A stretch of DNA of 64,000 bases from assembly GCA_947177445.1 (NCBI GenBank), contig CAMWUL010000001.1, positions 62,001-126,000 of the forward strand, in the 5' to 3' direction. The DNA is from an uncultured Lachnospiraceae bacterium. Its GTDB lineage: Bacteria; Bacillota; Clostridia; Lachnospirales; Lachnospiraceae. Shown here in pieces: positions 27,049-38,203 of this stretch (positions within the stretch are counted from its first letter, which is position 1; each line of letters opens with the position of its first letter). The translations under genes and the position numbers were made by a program. The notes below the pieces were generated by a model. It had not been told where the DNA came from, did not search any database, and saw nothing but the letters and a program-made list of their open reading frames with translations.

Positions 27049-29511
27049 CTAAGAAAACCTTATCGTAATGCTGCTGTCTCCATACCTTTCAGAATGTACT
27101 GTTAAAACGGCATCACCAGCCATGCCGTTGCTCCTGACAATGGCAAGGGCCAGTCCCTGATAAGTAACTGTCTTTCCCTTCGTATAGTTTTCTTCTGTTG
27201 CAGGGCGGGCGGAGCCGAATGCCTGCAGGACGGCTTCTCCTGTAACCTCTGCCGTGACAGGCTCCTGTGCAAATGGGATTAGATTTCCCTCCTGATCCGT
27301 AACTGATACCTGCACAAAGACAAGGGTATCCGGCTGTGCCCCATGAAGCTCTGTCTCCGGCAGCAAACCGATTTTTGCCGCCTCGCCCGCTGTTGTAATC
27401 CTGTCTCTGGAAATCTCTTTCCCCTCCAGATAGCCCACGGCCTCCAGTGTTCCGGGCACATAGCTGCCTTCAAAGACAGCCTTGAAATGATGCCCCTTAC
27501 CTGCCGGCATTCTGCCCAGGCTCTCCCCGTTCTGTATCAGTTCCACCTCATCTCCTGCCGAATATACCTCAATCCTTACCGGGACTCCAACCTCCACGGG
27601 CCATGTGTAGCTGTGGGCGCTTTCCGTCCAGCTATAGCGATCCAGCAGCTCCACCTTTCCAAAGTTCTCTGGATTGTTCACTTCAATATGGGTCTCCATG
27701 GAACCCCATATGATCCTGCGATAGTAAAGCTGCGGTTTGGCAAATCCCAGCAGGTCAAACTCCCCTGTACCAGCCGTGCGCCAGGGATAGGGTGTCCTGT
27801 GCATCCCCTTTCCCGCTGCAGCTGCCTCCTCTGCAGTCACATACATCCGCTTTCCGATTCCTGCCTCTCCGATATAGTCGTGGCTGGTCCATTCAAAATC
27901 CCCAATCAAATAGGGATACTTTTCTACATCCGCCCAATAGCTTTCCATCTCCCGGGGCTTGCTTTCCGTGCAGCACACCACGCGGTTCGGAAAGAGCCGT
28001 CCTGCCTCCTCATAATGATAAGCCAGATAGTTATAGCCCACCACATCCCAGGGAGCAACAAAGCTCTCGGTATAATCATTCCAGATTTCACGGCCAAATT
28101 TACCGTCCAGATTGTTTAAGGCTCCGCCGTTTAACTGTGCCTCCTGCATCAAAGACGCCCAGAATTTTGCTGTATCGTCGTCATTAAGTCCGTTAAAGAA
28201 AGAACATAGAGCGCCGCCCACAAAGCGGGTATCGTCCATTCTGCGGACAAATTCCGCAAGCTTCCTGGAAGTCTCATAGCCTCCTGTCAGCCCTCCCTGT
28301 TCCGGCAGTTCGTTTCCGATAGACCAGATGGCAACACAGGGATGATTCCTGTCACGCTTCAAAAACGCCGCCAGCTCCTGCTGCCATTCCGCCTCAAAAT
28401 GTCTGGTAAAATCAAAATAATTCTTAGACATGTTCCAGGTGTCAAATGCTTCGTCTATGACCAGAAGCCCCAGTTCATCGCAGGCATCCAGCATATCCTG
28501 TGAGACCGGATTGTGCGCAAACCGAAGGGCATTATAGCCATTGTCCTTGTGCAGCTTTGCCTTGCGGTATTCGCTGTCCTTGAAGGAAGCAGCGCCGAGA
28601 ATCCCATTGTCATGGTGGATACAGCCTCCCTTCAGTTTAAGCTGTCTGCCGTTTAGCCGAAATCCGTATTTTGCTTCTATGCTAATCGTGCGGATACCAA
28701 AGGAGACCGCCGCTTCATCCAGAATTGGGCATTCCTGTGATGCAGCGGGTCTTGCACCTGTAAGCCGGGCCGTAATCTCATACAGATTGGGAGAATCTAT
28801 GTCCCAGATTGCCGCATGTTCCACACATACCATGGTTCTCGCCGTTCTGGTTTCCCCGGCCGGAAGAAATATCTTTACTGCACCGTCTGCTGCCTGCTCA
28901 CATTCCGCTTTTTTTTGAAAGGATACCGCCACCCAATAGGAAACATCCTCCGCCGTGTGATTTTCCACCTCTGTCTCCACAATCACAAAGGCATCTCCGT
29001 TCACCATATGGGAGGTATGGGCATAGATACCGTCGTGGGCAATATGAACCTTGGGAGCCGTCAGCAGATGGACATGACGATAAATTCCCGCTCCCGAATA
29101 CCAGCGGCTGTCAGGCTGTGCCTCATTGCTGACCACCACTGCCAGCCGGTTTTTCTGCCCCACCTTTATCTGCTTTGTCAGATCCACCGTAAAAGGGGTA
29201 TAGCCATAATGGTGCATTCCCATTACATGACCGTTTAATATAACCTTTACCGCTCCAAATACACCGTCGAAGGAAACCAGTACCCTTCTTTCCTTCCACT
29301 CCTGTGGCGCGTCAAAATATTTCGTGTAGGTTGCCGTGCCGCCGTCAAAGAACCCCGTGCCGGCACCGTTTTCAGATTGCGGATTTACATCCTTTTCAAT
29401 CATGAAATCATGTGGAAGATTGATCCGTCTTGTCTCCGCAGGCATTCCCGGTATATTGGAGGGCTCCCCCCATTTAAATTCCCATCCAAGATCAAAATTT
29501 TGTCCTATCAT
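27049..29511 (-). CDS. Glycoside hydrolase family 2 (beta-galactosidase-like)
   Basis: 820 aa from the ATG at 29511 behind AGGAG. The GH2 order is complete: a sugar-binding jelly roll (about 5-150, with GTGFFDGG and RWYSGAGIYRHV), an Ig-like domain (about 155-265), a TIM barrel (about 270-560) with the acid/base Glu in WSIGNELPE and a likely nucleophile in CTESKP, then C-terminal Ig-like domains of the DUF4982 kind. It has no signal peptide, so it acts in the cytoplasm on imported oligosaccharides, cleaving terminal beta-linked sugars; galactose or glucuronate specificity cannot be told apart here. It is the last gene of a set starting with the GPH symporter. Confidence 0.93.
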   Translation of the reverse strand: MIGQNFDLGWEFKWGEPSNIPGMPAETRRINLPHDFMIEKDVNPQSENGAGTGFFDGGTATYTKYFDAPQEWKERRVLVSFDGVFGAVKVILNGHVMGMHHYGYTPFTVDLTKQIKVGQKNRLAVVVSNEAQPDSRWYSGAGIYRHVHLLTAPKVHIAHDGIYAHTSHMVNGDAFVIVETEVENHTAEDVSYWVAVSFQKKAECEQAADGAVKIFLPAGETRTARTMVCVEHAAIWDIDSPNLYEITARLTGARPAASQECPILDEAAVSFGIRTISIEAKYGFRLNGRQLKLKGGCIHHDNGILGAASFKDSEYRKAKLHKDNGYNALRFAHNPVSQDMLDACDELGLLVIDEAFDTWNMSKNYFDFTRHFEAEWQQELAAFLKRDRNHPCVAIWSIGNELPEQGGLTGGYETSRKLAEFVRRMDDTRFVGGALCSFFNGLNDDDTAKFWASLMQEAQLNGGALNNLDGKFGREIWNDYTESFVAPWDVVGYNYLAYHYEEAGRLFPNRVVCCTESKPREMESYWADVEKYPYLIGDFEWTSHDYIGEAGIGKRMYVTAEEAAAAGKGMHRTPYPWRTAGTGEFDLLGFAKPQLYYRRIIWGSMETHIEVNNPENFGKVELLDRYSWTESAHSYTWPVEVGVPVRIEVYSAGDEVELIQNGESLGRMPAGKGHHFKAVFEGSYVPGTLEAVGYLEGKEISRDRITTAGEAAKIGLLPETELHGAQPDTLVFVQVSVTDQEGNLIPFAQEPVTAEVTGEAVLQAFGSARPATEENYTKGKTVTYQGLALAIVRSNGMAGDAVLTVHSERYGDSSITIRFS

Positions 29512-29566
29512 CCTTATGTCTCCTAGTACAGATTCGTTTCCATCCCTATATTATCCATTTTGACTA

Positions 29567-30884
29567 TCATCCATCTTGCTTATTCACATCACATATCCGT
29601 CCTGTCCCACCCATTTTTAGTATCTGAGCCACTATCGCACAGACTATCTGTGACAGGCATGTGCTCCACCAGACACCCGCCATACCTGTAAAACGCGGCA
29701 GCACCAGCAGAAATAGAAACAGCAGTATCGGCTCCCCGTAAACCAGAGCATAGGAGAACAGGTTCTTTTCCGTTGCATAAAACCCTGAAGTCGTCACCCT
29801 TGTAAAAGAGAGAAAAAGAATACCCAGCAGAAACACGGGAAGAACATTTCCGGCTTCAACCAGTACATCTTCCGAAGCCCCGAACAGCTTCCCGATATAA
29901 TACCGGCCCAGGAAAAGAATCCCTGCACTGGCACATGCCAAAGCCCCGGCAAAACCATAGGCCAGGCGGCGGACACTGCGAAATTCCCCTGCTGCCCCTT
30001 CCCCATAGCATCTGCTCATCAACGGCTGGCTCCCATCCCCCACTCCCTGCAAAAGCATATGGACAATTGTCACCGCATAGACAATACAGGAATAGCAGGC
30101 AACTGCCCGTTCACCCCCCATAGGAAATGGTACTGCGGTTCATAAGGATGACCGCTAAATTCGGCGTCAGCGTCAGGCCAAACGGGGCAAGGCCAACCTT
30201 TACAATGCGCTTGAAAATGCTGCTTGCCTTAGGGATATGAAAACCAAGCACCGGCAATCTCCTGGCCAGCAGATATATCAATCCGACGGTCATGGTGACC
30301 CCCTGGCCGATTATGGTAGCTGCCGCTGCTCCCGATACCCCCCATTCCAAAATCCATACAAATACATAGTCAAGCACTATATTCGTCAGAAATCCCGCTG
30401 TCATAGATGCCATTGCAAAAGCAGCTCCATGATAATTACGAATCAGCGGAACAATGCCTGTGGAAAAAACCTGGAATACCGCGCCCAGAACAATAATGCG
30501 CAGATATCTCTCACCAAGGACAAGAATCTGCCCTTCTGCCCCCAAAAGCCCAAGAACCGGCTTCAGCGCTATGTACATCACCGCAGTCACCACTACACTG
30601 GCAATCAACAGGAAACTGCCCGTTGCCTTTGCATACAGCTCCGCCTCCTCATTATCTCCGGCCGCAATTGAAATCGAATAAATGACTGCGCCTCCCATAC
30701 CGATACCGGTGCCGATTGCCTGCATCAGCGCAACAACAGGATAAGCGATATTGATCGTGGACAGCCCGATATCTCCTATGCTGTTTCCGATAAAGAAGCC
30801 GTCCACTATGGCATAAATCCCTGACAAGGCAAAGGCCAGAACGGAAGGTATTACAGAAGAAAAAAATGCTCTTTTGTTATTCAT
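29567..30884 (-). pseudogene. MATE family efflux transporter, broken in a G-run
   Basis: Two track ORFs (30111-30884 and 29567-30121) are consecutive halves of one MATE protein. The first runs from MNNKRAFFSSVIPSVL to MNRSTISYGG then TGA; the second starts at GGERAVACYSC. The join is a run of six G residues. With five, the frame reads SYGGERAV without a break and gives about 438 aa, the normal 12-helix MATE length. MATE exporters move cationic compounds out using sodium or protons. It sits between the GPH symporter and the GH2 enzyme. It may be phase-variable, decayed or a sequencing artefact. Confidence 0.85.
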
Positions 30885-30932
30885 TTTCCCTTTGCCTCTC
30901 CTTGGCGAAGCTTCTCAGCTCTTTAAGTGTCA

Positions 30933-32420
30933 TTATTTGGCTGCTTCTATTGCCGCTTTCTTTTTGTCCGCAATATCCTTTTGTATTTCGACCATCCGCT
31001 CCCTGTCCAGCGAATAATTCTTCATGCTGAGGATTGTGCAGATCCAACCGATAATCGGAGCGCCGCACCACAGCAGCACTGTCATCACGCGCACTCCTGT
31101 CGTCAGGGGATCTCCCTGCTGCGGTGCAGTGGTGGTATAGCCAATGATCCCGATCAGCGCAGTGGTGATGGTTGCTCCGAATGCAGATATGAACTTATCA
31201 ATAAAGCTATAGGTTCCGGACACGGTCGCAGGCATATATTTCCCCGAACGATACAACTCGTAGTCGATGACATCCATTCTCATTGCGGTTGTGGCTGTCG
31301 AAACCACCATCTTTGTGGCACTGTTTCCAAAGGTAAACAGGAAGAAAATTGCCGTGGGTACCACCGCCACTGTAATACTCGTCGTGTCGGATACCAAAAG
31401 GAACAGTGCAAACAGCGCATTAAAGGCAATACAGACCCAGGTCCAGATCACCATCGTCTTCTTGTTTCCCTGCTTTCCGGCCAGCTTTGCACCTACAATG
31501 GCAAAAATGATGGACGGAAGCATTGCAATCGTAGAGATAATGGTGGAGATCGACAGATTCCCGATCATAATTCCATACAGCATTGTCGAGACAACGGCGG
31601 CCCCGCCGATGGTCTGTGTCAGTTTATCCGAACAGGCGGCTACCATGTATCTCTGTAATTCCTTATTGTCCTTAATCAGGGACCACATATCTTTAAAGGA
31701 GGTTTTCTGTTCTGCCTTCTTTTCTGCCGAAACGCCCACAAAGTTTTCCGGTTTATCAAAAGCCGCAATACCCGCACAGGCGGCCAGGTAATAGACCAAC
31801 GCAAAGGCAACGACAATCAGGTTCAGTTCAGACAAAAACGGCATTGTAATTACATTATCATATTTTGGAAGCACCGCAAGCATAGTAATCATTGAAATAA
31901 TCATAGGAGTCAGGTAAGAAAAAATCGTTGACCATACGCTTAACATGGGCCTCTGCTTCGGGTCATTGGTCATGACCGGACCGACCATGGCACCCGAGAT
32001 GCCGGACAGCGTATATCCCACAATATATACCATATAACACACAACAAAGAAAATTAATCCCGAAACACCGCTTAAATGTCCCGCTCCCCAGGTACACATG
32101 GCAGTGGTTGCCAGCGCCATTACCGCCCATCCTGCCAGCATGAAAATACGTATCTTGCCAAATCTGGTATTTACCCTCTCAATAATAAAGGCACAGACCG
32201 GATCCGTAACACCGTCAAAAACGCGGGAAGCCGTCATAACGATACCTGTCACAGCAACCAGAATCCCATAGCCGCTGTTCCCGATATATGTTGCGTAGCT
32301 CATCAGCACATAAAAGCACATTGGTGCGGCAGTGCTCAACTGCGACAGTATGATCTGCCACAGCTTCGCCCGTTTGTAAACCACGCCATCCTGCTCGGAA
32401 GTAGAAATTTTTTTGCCCAT
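30933..32420 (-). CDS. GPH-family glycoside/sugar:cation symporter (MFS)
   Basis: 495 aa with AGGAGG upstream of its ATG at 32420. About twelve membrane helices are present. The GPH/MelB-like region RVFDGVTDPVCAFIIERVNTRFG carries the conserved Asp residues that bind the coupling cation. It imports glycosides with sodium or protons. It heads a minus-strand set with the MATE gene (48 bases downstream) and GH2, divergent from an AraC regulator across 274 bases, so the set is probably a regulated glycoside uptake and cleavage unit. Confidence 0.93.
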   Translation of the reverse strand: MGKKISTSEQDGVVYKRAKLWQIILSQLSTAAPMCFYVLMSYATYIGNSGYGILVAVTGIVMTASRVFDGVTDPVCAFIIERVNTRFGKIRIFMLAGWAVMALATTAMCTWGAGHLSGVSGLIFFVVCYMVYIVGYTLSGISGAMVGPVMTNDPKQRPMLSVWSTIFSYLTPMIISMITMLAVLPKYDNVITMPFLSELNLIVVAFALVYYLAACAGIAAFDKPENFVGVSAEKKAEQKTSFKDMWSLIKDNKELQRYMVAACSDKLTQTIGGAAVVSTMLYGIMIGNLSISTIISTIAMLPSIIFAIVGAKLAGKQGNKKTMVIWTWVCIAFNALFALFLLVSDTTSITVAVVPTAIFFLFTFGNSATKMVVSTATTAMRMDVIDYELYRSGKYMPATVSGTYSFIDKFISAFGATITTALIGIIGYTTTAPQQGDPLTTGVRVMTVLLWCGAPIIGWICTILSMKNYSLDRERMVEIQKDIADKKKAAIEAAK

Positions 32421-32544
32421 CTGAAATGTCCTCCTTATGTTGTATTTTCATTTAATGCCATGTTCAGTTCACATTCCGTTTTGTAATGACTCTTATTGGA
32501 CTACAACTGCTCATTAACTGCATTTTATCAGAAACAGAGAATAG

Positions 32545-32681
32545 ATGTTAGAACAAAAATGTCTGAAATAGAATTTTTTTTGTCCTCTTCTTAAATCTTT
32601 ATGTTTTAAATATTTTAATAAACTTTCCAATCTATATGTCCCTGTGTTAGAATTTATCTGGTAAAGATAGAATTTTTTTGA
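32545..32681. promoter_or_regulatory. Direct-repeat control region between the symporter and araC-type genes
   Basis: TGTTAGAA followed by TCTG and ATAGAATTTTTTTG occurs twice, at about 32545-32582 and 32644-32681, 99 bp apart and in the same orientation. The repeats lie in the divergent intergenic region and are plausible binding sites for the AraC-type protein encoded next to them. Confidence 0.5.
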
Positions 32682-32694
32682 ACAAGGTGATTTT

Positions 32695-33894
32695 ATGAAT
32701 GTATCGATATTTGTTTCCCTGATTCGCAGCCTGCTGAAAGCCAATGTGCTCTGCATAGAGGAAGACAAAGGCAATCTGCGCCTTTTTGAGGAAAAATTCT
32801 GTTTCCACGAATCCCTGCAGCCCATGTTCACAGTCAATGCTTTATCTTATCTGATGGACTCTGCACAGGATAACACTTATTATGAAATCGTGGATATCCT
32901 CAATGTATGCCTGCTTTTTTTCCGGTTCTCCGGTCAGACTTTCTTTATCGGCCCTTATGTCAAAACAGAATATAATGAGAAAAAAATGCAGGAAATCCTT
33001 GCAAAAAACAGAATCCCTGCCTCCTACGCAACCTCTCTGAAGCTCTATTTTACCGCATTTCCGCTGCTCAGTTCTTACCATATGCAGGATACGGTTTCTG
33101 CCTGCATAAATGCATTCAGTGCGTCTCCTATTGATCTTTCCTATCGCAGGCTGCAGGGTTTCCATGAAACATTTGATTCCGCTCCCTTATTTCAAGCTGA
33201 ATCTGTAGACTACAGTGAGCTGTATCGTAAATATGATGCCGAGAATCACTTCCTGAAAATGATTGAAACCGGCAATGTGGAGAAAATGCTGACGGCCTAT
33301 GCTGAGATCAGTATGCTGTCCTCCTCCGACAAGCAGCCTTATCTCACCAGTATCTACCAAAATCCTTTGTCCGGTCTCTCCATTGTCCGCGCACTGGCAC
33401 GAAAGGCCGCTGAGTCCAGCGGCTTATCCGTCATTACCATTGATGAAATCACACAAAAAGCGATACAGCTCATGACATCCTCTCTGAATTATCGAGAACA
33501 GGTAGAGATTACACGTAATATGCTTTTGGAATTAACACAGGCCGTGCGCAGTCATCTTCTTCACAAAGGAAATTATTCCGCACCCATCAACAGGGTAATA
33601 GAATACCTCTCCTTCCATTTCAGCCAGGAAATTCCGCTGTCATATCTGTCCGATATGGCCCACTTTTCCGACTCTCATCTGTCAAAAGTCTTTAAGAAAG
33701 AGACGGGAACCACCATATCAGAATACATTGCCCGGCTCCGCTGCCAGCATGCCGCCCAACTGTTAAAAGATACCGATTTGTCCGTTCAGGAAATCAGCAA
33801 TTATGTCGGATACCCTGACAATAATTATTTTGTGAAAGTATTCAAAAAGCAGTATGGTATTACCCCTACTGCTTTCCGCTCCAAACATTCCTGA
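32695..33894 (+). CDS. AraC family transcriptional regulator
   Basis: 399 aa with AAGGTG six bases before the ATG. The C-terminal 100 residues are two helix-turn-helix motifs of the AraC/XylS type (IPLSYLSDMAHFSDSHLSKVFKKE and VQEISNYVGYPDNNYFVKVFKKQYG). The N-terminal 280 residues are an effector or dimerisation region without a recognised name. It is divergent from the GPH symporter and probably activates that operon in response to a glycoside. It may also control the GH2/hydrolase pair downstream. Confidence 0.93.
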   Translation: MNVSIFVSLIRSLLKANVLCIEEDKGNLRLFEEKFCFHESLQPMFTVNALSYLMDSAQDNTYYEIVDILNVCLLFFRFSGQTFFIGPYVKTEYNEKKMQEILAKNRIPASYATSLKLYFTAFPLLSSYHMQDTVSACINAFSASPIDLSYRRLQGFHETFDSAPLFQAESVDYSELYRKYDAENHFLKMIETGNVEKMLTAYAEISMLSSSDKQPYLTSIYQNPLSGLSIVRALARKAAESSGLSVITIDEITQKAIQLMTSSLNYREQVEITRNMLLELTQAVRSHLLHKGNYSAPINRVIEYLSFHFSQEIPLSYLSDMAHFSDSHLSKVFKKETGTTISEYIARLRCQHAAQLLKDTDLSVQEISNYVGYPDNNYFVKVFKKQYGITPTAFRSKHS

Positions 33895-33921
33895 ATTGCC
33901 GGTCTGCAGGCATGCTGCCTT

Positions 33922-35674
33922 TTACCGCATCGGCAATATCACACAGGATTTTTGTTTTCCCCCATAATACACTGTCTGATTTGCAATCTTCGACTTAGTT
34001 GCACCTGACCAGCATTCCACAGTGTTTGGGTGAACGTGGTATGCCGGATGATTGGACGAGGAAATGTCTATACGTATTTTCGAACCCTTCTTCACTCTCC
34101 ACGTAACATCCAGCATGGTCAGCATTAGCTTTACGATGCTTCCCGGAATATAATCTGCATAGGAGTCCTCGTCAAGATACCGGATGTCCGTAATATCGTT
34201 TCTGATATTGATTGTGTCGCCGTTTTCAAACACCTCGCTTACCGTCACGGAAAAAGCGGTTGCCTCTGCGTCAGATGAAACATAAAGTTCCGCCCTGATC
34301 GCTCCTGCTATATCGATATCCTCTTCCATTACACCTGATATGAAATAAAGTTCATCACTTCTGCTGCCAATCGCTCTCTGTTTTCTCGGACCTCCATAAT
34401 TCTGAACCGAACCGTCACCCAAAATATTTCCCCATAGATTTTCCGGGCAGTCTTCCGGATCATATACGTAGCTTATACTGCCTGCTTCTCCCACCTCACT
34501 GGACAATGTACCATTTGCTGCCAGATAAAATATCTTCTCCGAAGATGCGGTAATATCACCTTCATAGGACACATATGCTTCCCCGCCGATATTATAAGCT
34601 TCCACCACACCCAGCTTGTGAGGATACTTCATGCCCCTTAGCGTATAGTCAAACCACTCCATTTCGGATGAAGAAAAGGTCATCATTGCTGTTCGGATAA
34701 GAAATTTCCCCATTACACTGCCCGCCGTGATTCCATGGTCCGATCAGAAATCTGCTCTTCTTTTTAATTTCCTCCGGCATCCTCCTGTAGGCTTCTATTT
34801 CAGGTCTTAAGAAAATATCATTCCAGCCGCCCTCTAAGAGAATTGGCACGCAGGCTTCTTCTGCCGTCCTATAAAAATCACCCCAGAAACCCTTTGCCCA
34901 ATAATCATCTGTCTGCCTGGTGTTTACAGTCCAATTGGTGTACCAATTTACATGTTCACCGATAAAATGTTCACCAATCTGATCCTGTGGACGGTATGTC
35001 AGGCACTCCTTCAACTGTTCTCTCGCCGGTGCTGCCTTGAAACGGTTTTTACCCATCATCTGTGTCACCCACACAGACCAGATTTCCTGACGGAACATCC
35101 CTCTTCTCCAGAAGGTATCATAGGGCGTAGGACCATACACTTGGATAAATAAGGATTTAAGTGCCGGGTGATGCGAATTCGCAACTGCCCATTGCACATG
35201 TCCCAGGTAAGACCCGCCAAAACATCCGATATTACCGTCACACCACTCCTGCGCTGCAATCCAGTCAAGAACATCCTTTCCGTCCTGTATCTCATGCTCA
35301 AAAGGCAGCCACTCGCCTTCCGAAGTCTGACTCCCACGCACCTCGACAAGGAGTGTGGCATAACCGTATTTTGCAAATATCGGAAGGATGCCCTCATAAA
35401 CAAATGAGTTGGACACATACGGATTCCTTACCAATATCACAGGATACGCCTTCTTCTCATTCGGCTTTGTCAGAAAGGCCGACAGTTTTATGCCGTCCGG
35501 CATCTGAATCTTTATCCGTGTTGATTTTACTTTCTTATACTCCAGGGGACGGAGACTGGGCGCCGCCATCGCACCCAGCTTCCCCATAGACGTCGTCAGG
35601 ATCTTCTTTATGATCGGATTCTTGAGGTTCAGCCTGCTCATATCGAACCCTTTTTCTTCTTGCTTTTTACCCAT
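33922..35674 (-). pseudogene. CocE/NonD (S15-like) alpha/beta hydrolase, frameshifted
   Basis: Two overlapping ORFs make one protein. The first (34649-35674) has the alpha/beta-hydrolase core with nucleophile elbow GCFGGSYLG and ends ...IGPWNHGGQ, holding the catalytic His. The second (33922-34713) continues with EMEWFDYTLRG and the jelly-roll C-terminal domain of the X-Pro dipeptidyl-peptidase/cocaine esterase class. The frame changes within about 15 bases around the T-rich run near 34670. A single-base change would restore about 584 aa, the normal size. The substrate is unknown; it lies 16 bases downstream of the chimeric GH2 gene. Confidence 0.8.
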
Positions 35675-35690
35675 TTTAATGTCCTTTCTC

Positions 35691-37952
35691 TTATAGTACC
35701 ATTACTTCTGTCACCGAATCTGCAAACCCTTCCGCAGAGGCGATAATTTTAACATCTCCTACCCCATTTGGCCTGATAACCGCTAGTGCGGTTCCATCAT
35801 ACAACGTCCTGATATCATCACAGATGTCTTCCTGCGGACATGGGTCATCGTTGGCAAACCCAGCCAGCTCGGCCGAACCTTCCACCATAATTTTCACACG
35901 GGACTTATCCTGAATATAGACAATTCCCTCTGCATCCGCAACACTTACATTTACAAAAATGAAATCATTCTTTTCGAGAGAAACCCTGTCGCTTTCCGCC
36001 TCAGCTGTCAGCTTTCTTTCCCCTGACGCAGACCTTATCTCATAAGATTCACAAGCAATACCACCACGATAATTTACAGCCTTTAATTCGCCCGGTTCGT
36101 AAGTAAAATCATAAAGTACAATCAACTTATTTTCCGCGGTGACGGCCTTTCTTCCCAAAGATACTCCATTTAAGAAAAGCTCCACTTCCTCTGCATCGGA
36201 ATATACCTCCGCCTTGATCGGTTTGCCTTCAAATCCTTCATAACTGTAACTGGAAACCGTATCCCCAAAGCTCCACGGAGAAAGGATTTCACGGTCATGA
36301 TAATGCTCCGGACGATACACAGCGATAAACGGTTTCGTTCTGTTGCCAATCACTATCTCATGATAATAAGCACATGTTCTCTTATTTCCCGTAATGGTAA
36401 ACTCCCCCACCTGGGAATTCAGCGCCGGGAACGGCAGTCCCATCCCATACTCCAGGGGCGGCGCTTCGTATTTTACCAGACCCGTGGACGGCTCTCCCAT
36501 GTAGTCCCACCCAGTCCAGCAGAAATCTCCGATCACATTGGGAAGCTTCTCAACCAGCTTCCAGTTCTTATAAATGGAGGGCACAAATGTTTCCGTTCCG
36601 CACATGATTCGGTTTGGATAGGCAACAGTGTCACTCTCGTATCTGGAATCCATGTAATTATATCCAGCAATGTCAATCACCGAACATGACTCCTCTATCA
36701 GCTGTCCTACCACTGGCAGGGTCATAATCGCACTCATGGCATCGCCAAGCCCGCTCATCATGCTGTTGATGGCTTCCTGACCTTCGGCCTGTGATCCTGC
36801 CTGAGCCTCGGTCCCTTTCATAGCAGACTCTGCTGCCATCTGTTCAATAATACCCATCACACTTACCATGCCATTAATAGCATTAATAATATATCTATGC
36901 GGATCTAAACGCCTTATCTCCTCAACAATCTCCCGTCCCTGAATCGAACCGTTGGGTGAACCAGTATCGGCGATCTCATTTCCAATCGAATACATCGGCA
37001 CAGACGGATGATTGTACGCCATGTCGATAACAGCAGCCACATCATCTCGCCAGCTGTACTTAAAGTTCAGGGTATTATCAAAAGGAACCTTACTGTGTCC
37101 CCAGTTATCAAAAAACTCGTCCATCACCAGCATACCATATTTATCGCAGGCACGAAGCAGTGCATCGCTGGGCGGATTATGGGCTGTACGAAGCGCGTTA
37201 AAGCCATTCTCCTTCAGTTTCCTTATCTTTCTTTCCTCTATATTTTCAGTGGAAACAGATCCGGCAGGTCCATTATCATGATGTGCGGCACACCCTTTCA
37301 GCTTAATGGGCATCCCGTTCATAACAAGCCCTTCCTTGGGATTCAGACGGAAAGTACGGATGCCAAAATCTGCCTCCGCTATGTCCGCCACCGGACCATC
37401 TATGTATTCTCCGGTTTCTGTAAAATGTCCCTCCCCCAGTACTGTCGCAGTCATATGATACAAGTTGGGCGCATCCAGATTCCAAAGCTTCGGCTCGGAC
37501 ACATACATTTTGATGCTGGCGGCTGCGCTCTCACCGCGCAATATTGTCAACGGGGCGATTCCCGCCGCAGCCACATTACCATCCTGATCCGTAATCTCTG
37601 TTTTAACCTTCACCGTGGTCTTTCCAAGGATTGATGCATTTCTAATCCGGACTGCGGCGTGTACCTCCGCAATAGAGGAAGTCACATCCGGCGTGGTAAT
37701 TTTTAACCCATTCGGTTCCACATAGGTTTCTCCGCCGATAAGCATCCACACATCCCTGTAAAATCCATGCCCCATCCACTCCCACAGTTCCCCCGCCTGC
37801 GCCGGCGGCTGTCCCATTGCGATCTCCACCATATAAGGGAAAACCAGGTAGAATGCCGGGTATATGGTATTCGACTCACAGATGCGTCCGCAAAGTTCTG
37901 CAAAGACATCGGAATCCATACCGGTATCCGGGCACTCCCGAAACCGCTCCAC
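35691..37952 (-). pseudogene. GH2 glycosidase lacking its sugar-binding domain, fused to a lipoprotein fragment
   Basis: 753 aa from a GTG with no good ribosome binding site. From residue about 63 (GFYRDVWMLIGG) the sequence is GH2: an Ig-like domain, the TIM barrel with acid/base MYSIGNEIAD and nucleophile CGTETFVP, then Ig-like C-terminal domains. It lacks the roughly 150-residue N-terminal jelly roll. Residues 1-60 (ERFRECPDTG, YPAFYLVFPYMVEIA) belong instead to a lipoprotein-type protein whose start lies just upstream. The join, near 37770, marks a deletion or recombination. The enzyme is probably inactive. The barrel also carries an odd Ala/Met/Gly-rich insert around residues 360-420. 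Confidence 0.75.
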
Positions 37953-38127
37953 CAGTTCCCGGATAGCAGGCTCCGCACCGATCTCTTCTGCCTGTCTCCA
38001 TCCGCTCCCTGCTGCAGCCAGTCAGCAAGGACAGAACCAGCAATACAGCCACAGCCGCAGTTTTGCATCCTCCGGGCTTCTGTTTCCATTTCCTGGAAAG
38101 CGCCTTTTCCTTTTTCACCCGATCCAC
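37773..38127 (-). pseudogene. 5' remnant of a lipoprotein gene
   Basis: From GTG at 38127 or 38118 (the latter eight bases after GGAGGAA) the frame gives a basic N-terminus, a hydrophobic helix and a lipobox-like SLLTGCSR, a classic lipoprotein signal. A frameshift near 38010 then moves the coding sense into the frame that runs QAEEIGAEPAIRELVERF and on into the truncated GH2. The remainder of the lipoprotein gene is missing. Confidence 0.6.
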
Positions 38128-38203
38128 TTCCTCCGGCCCTATTTCTACAGATTACTCTCCAAAATAATATTTTGGTTCCTCCTCAGGTTTCAGGGTCTCC
38201 TAA

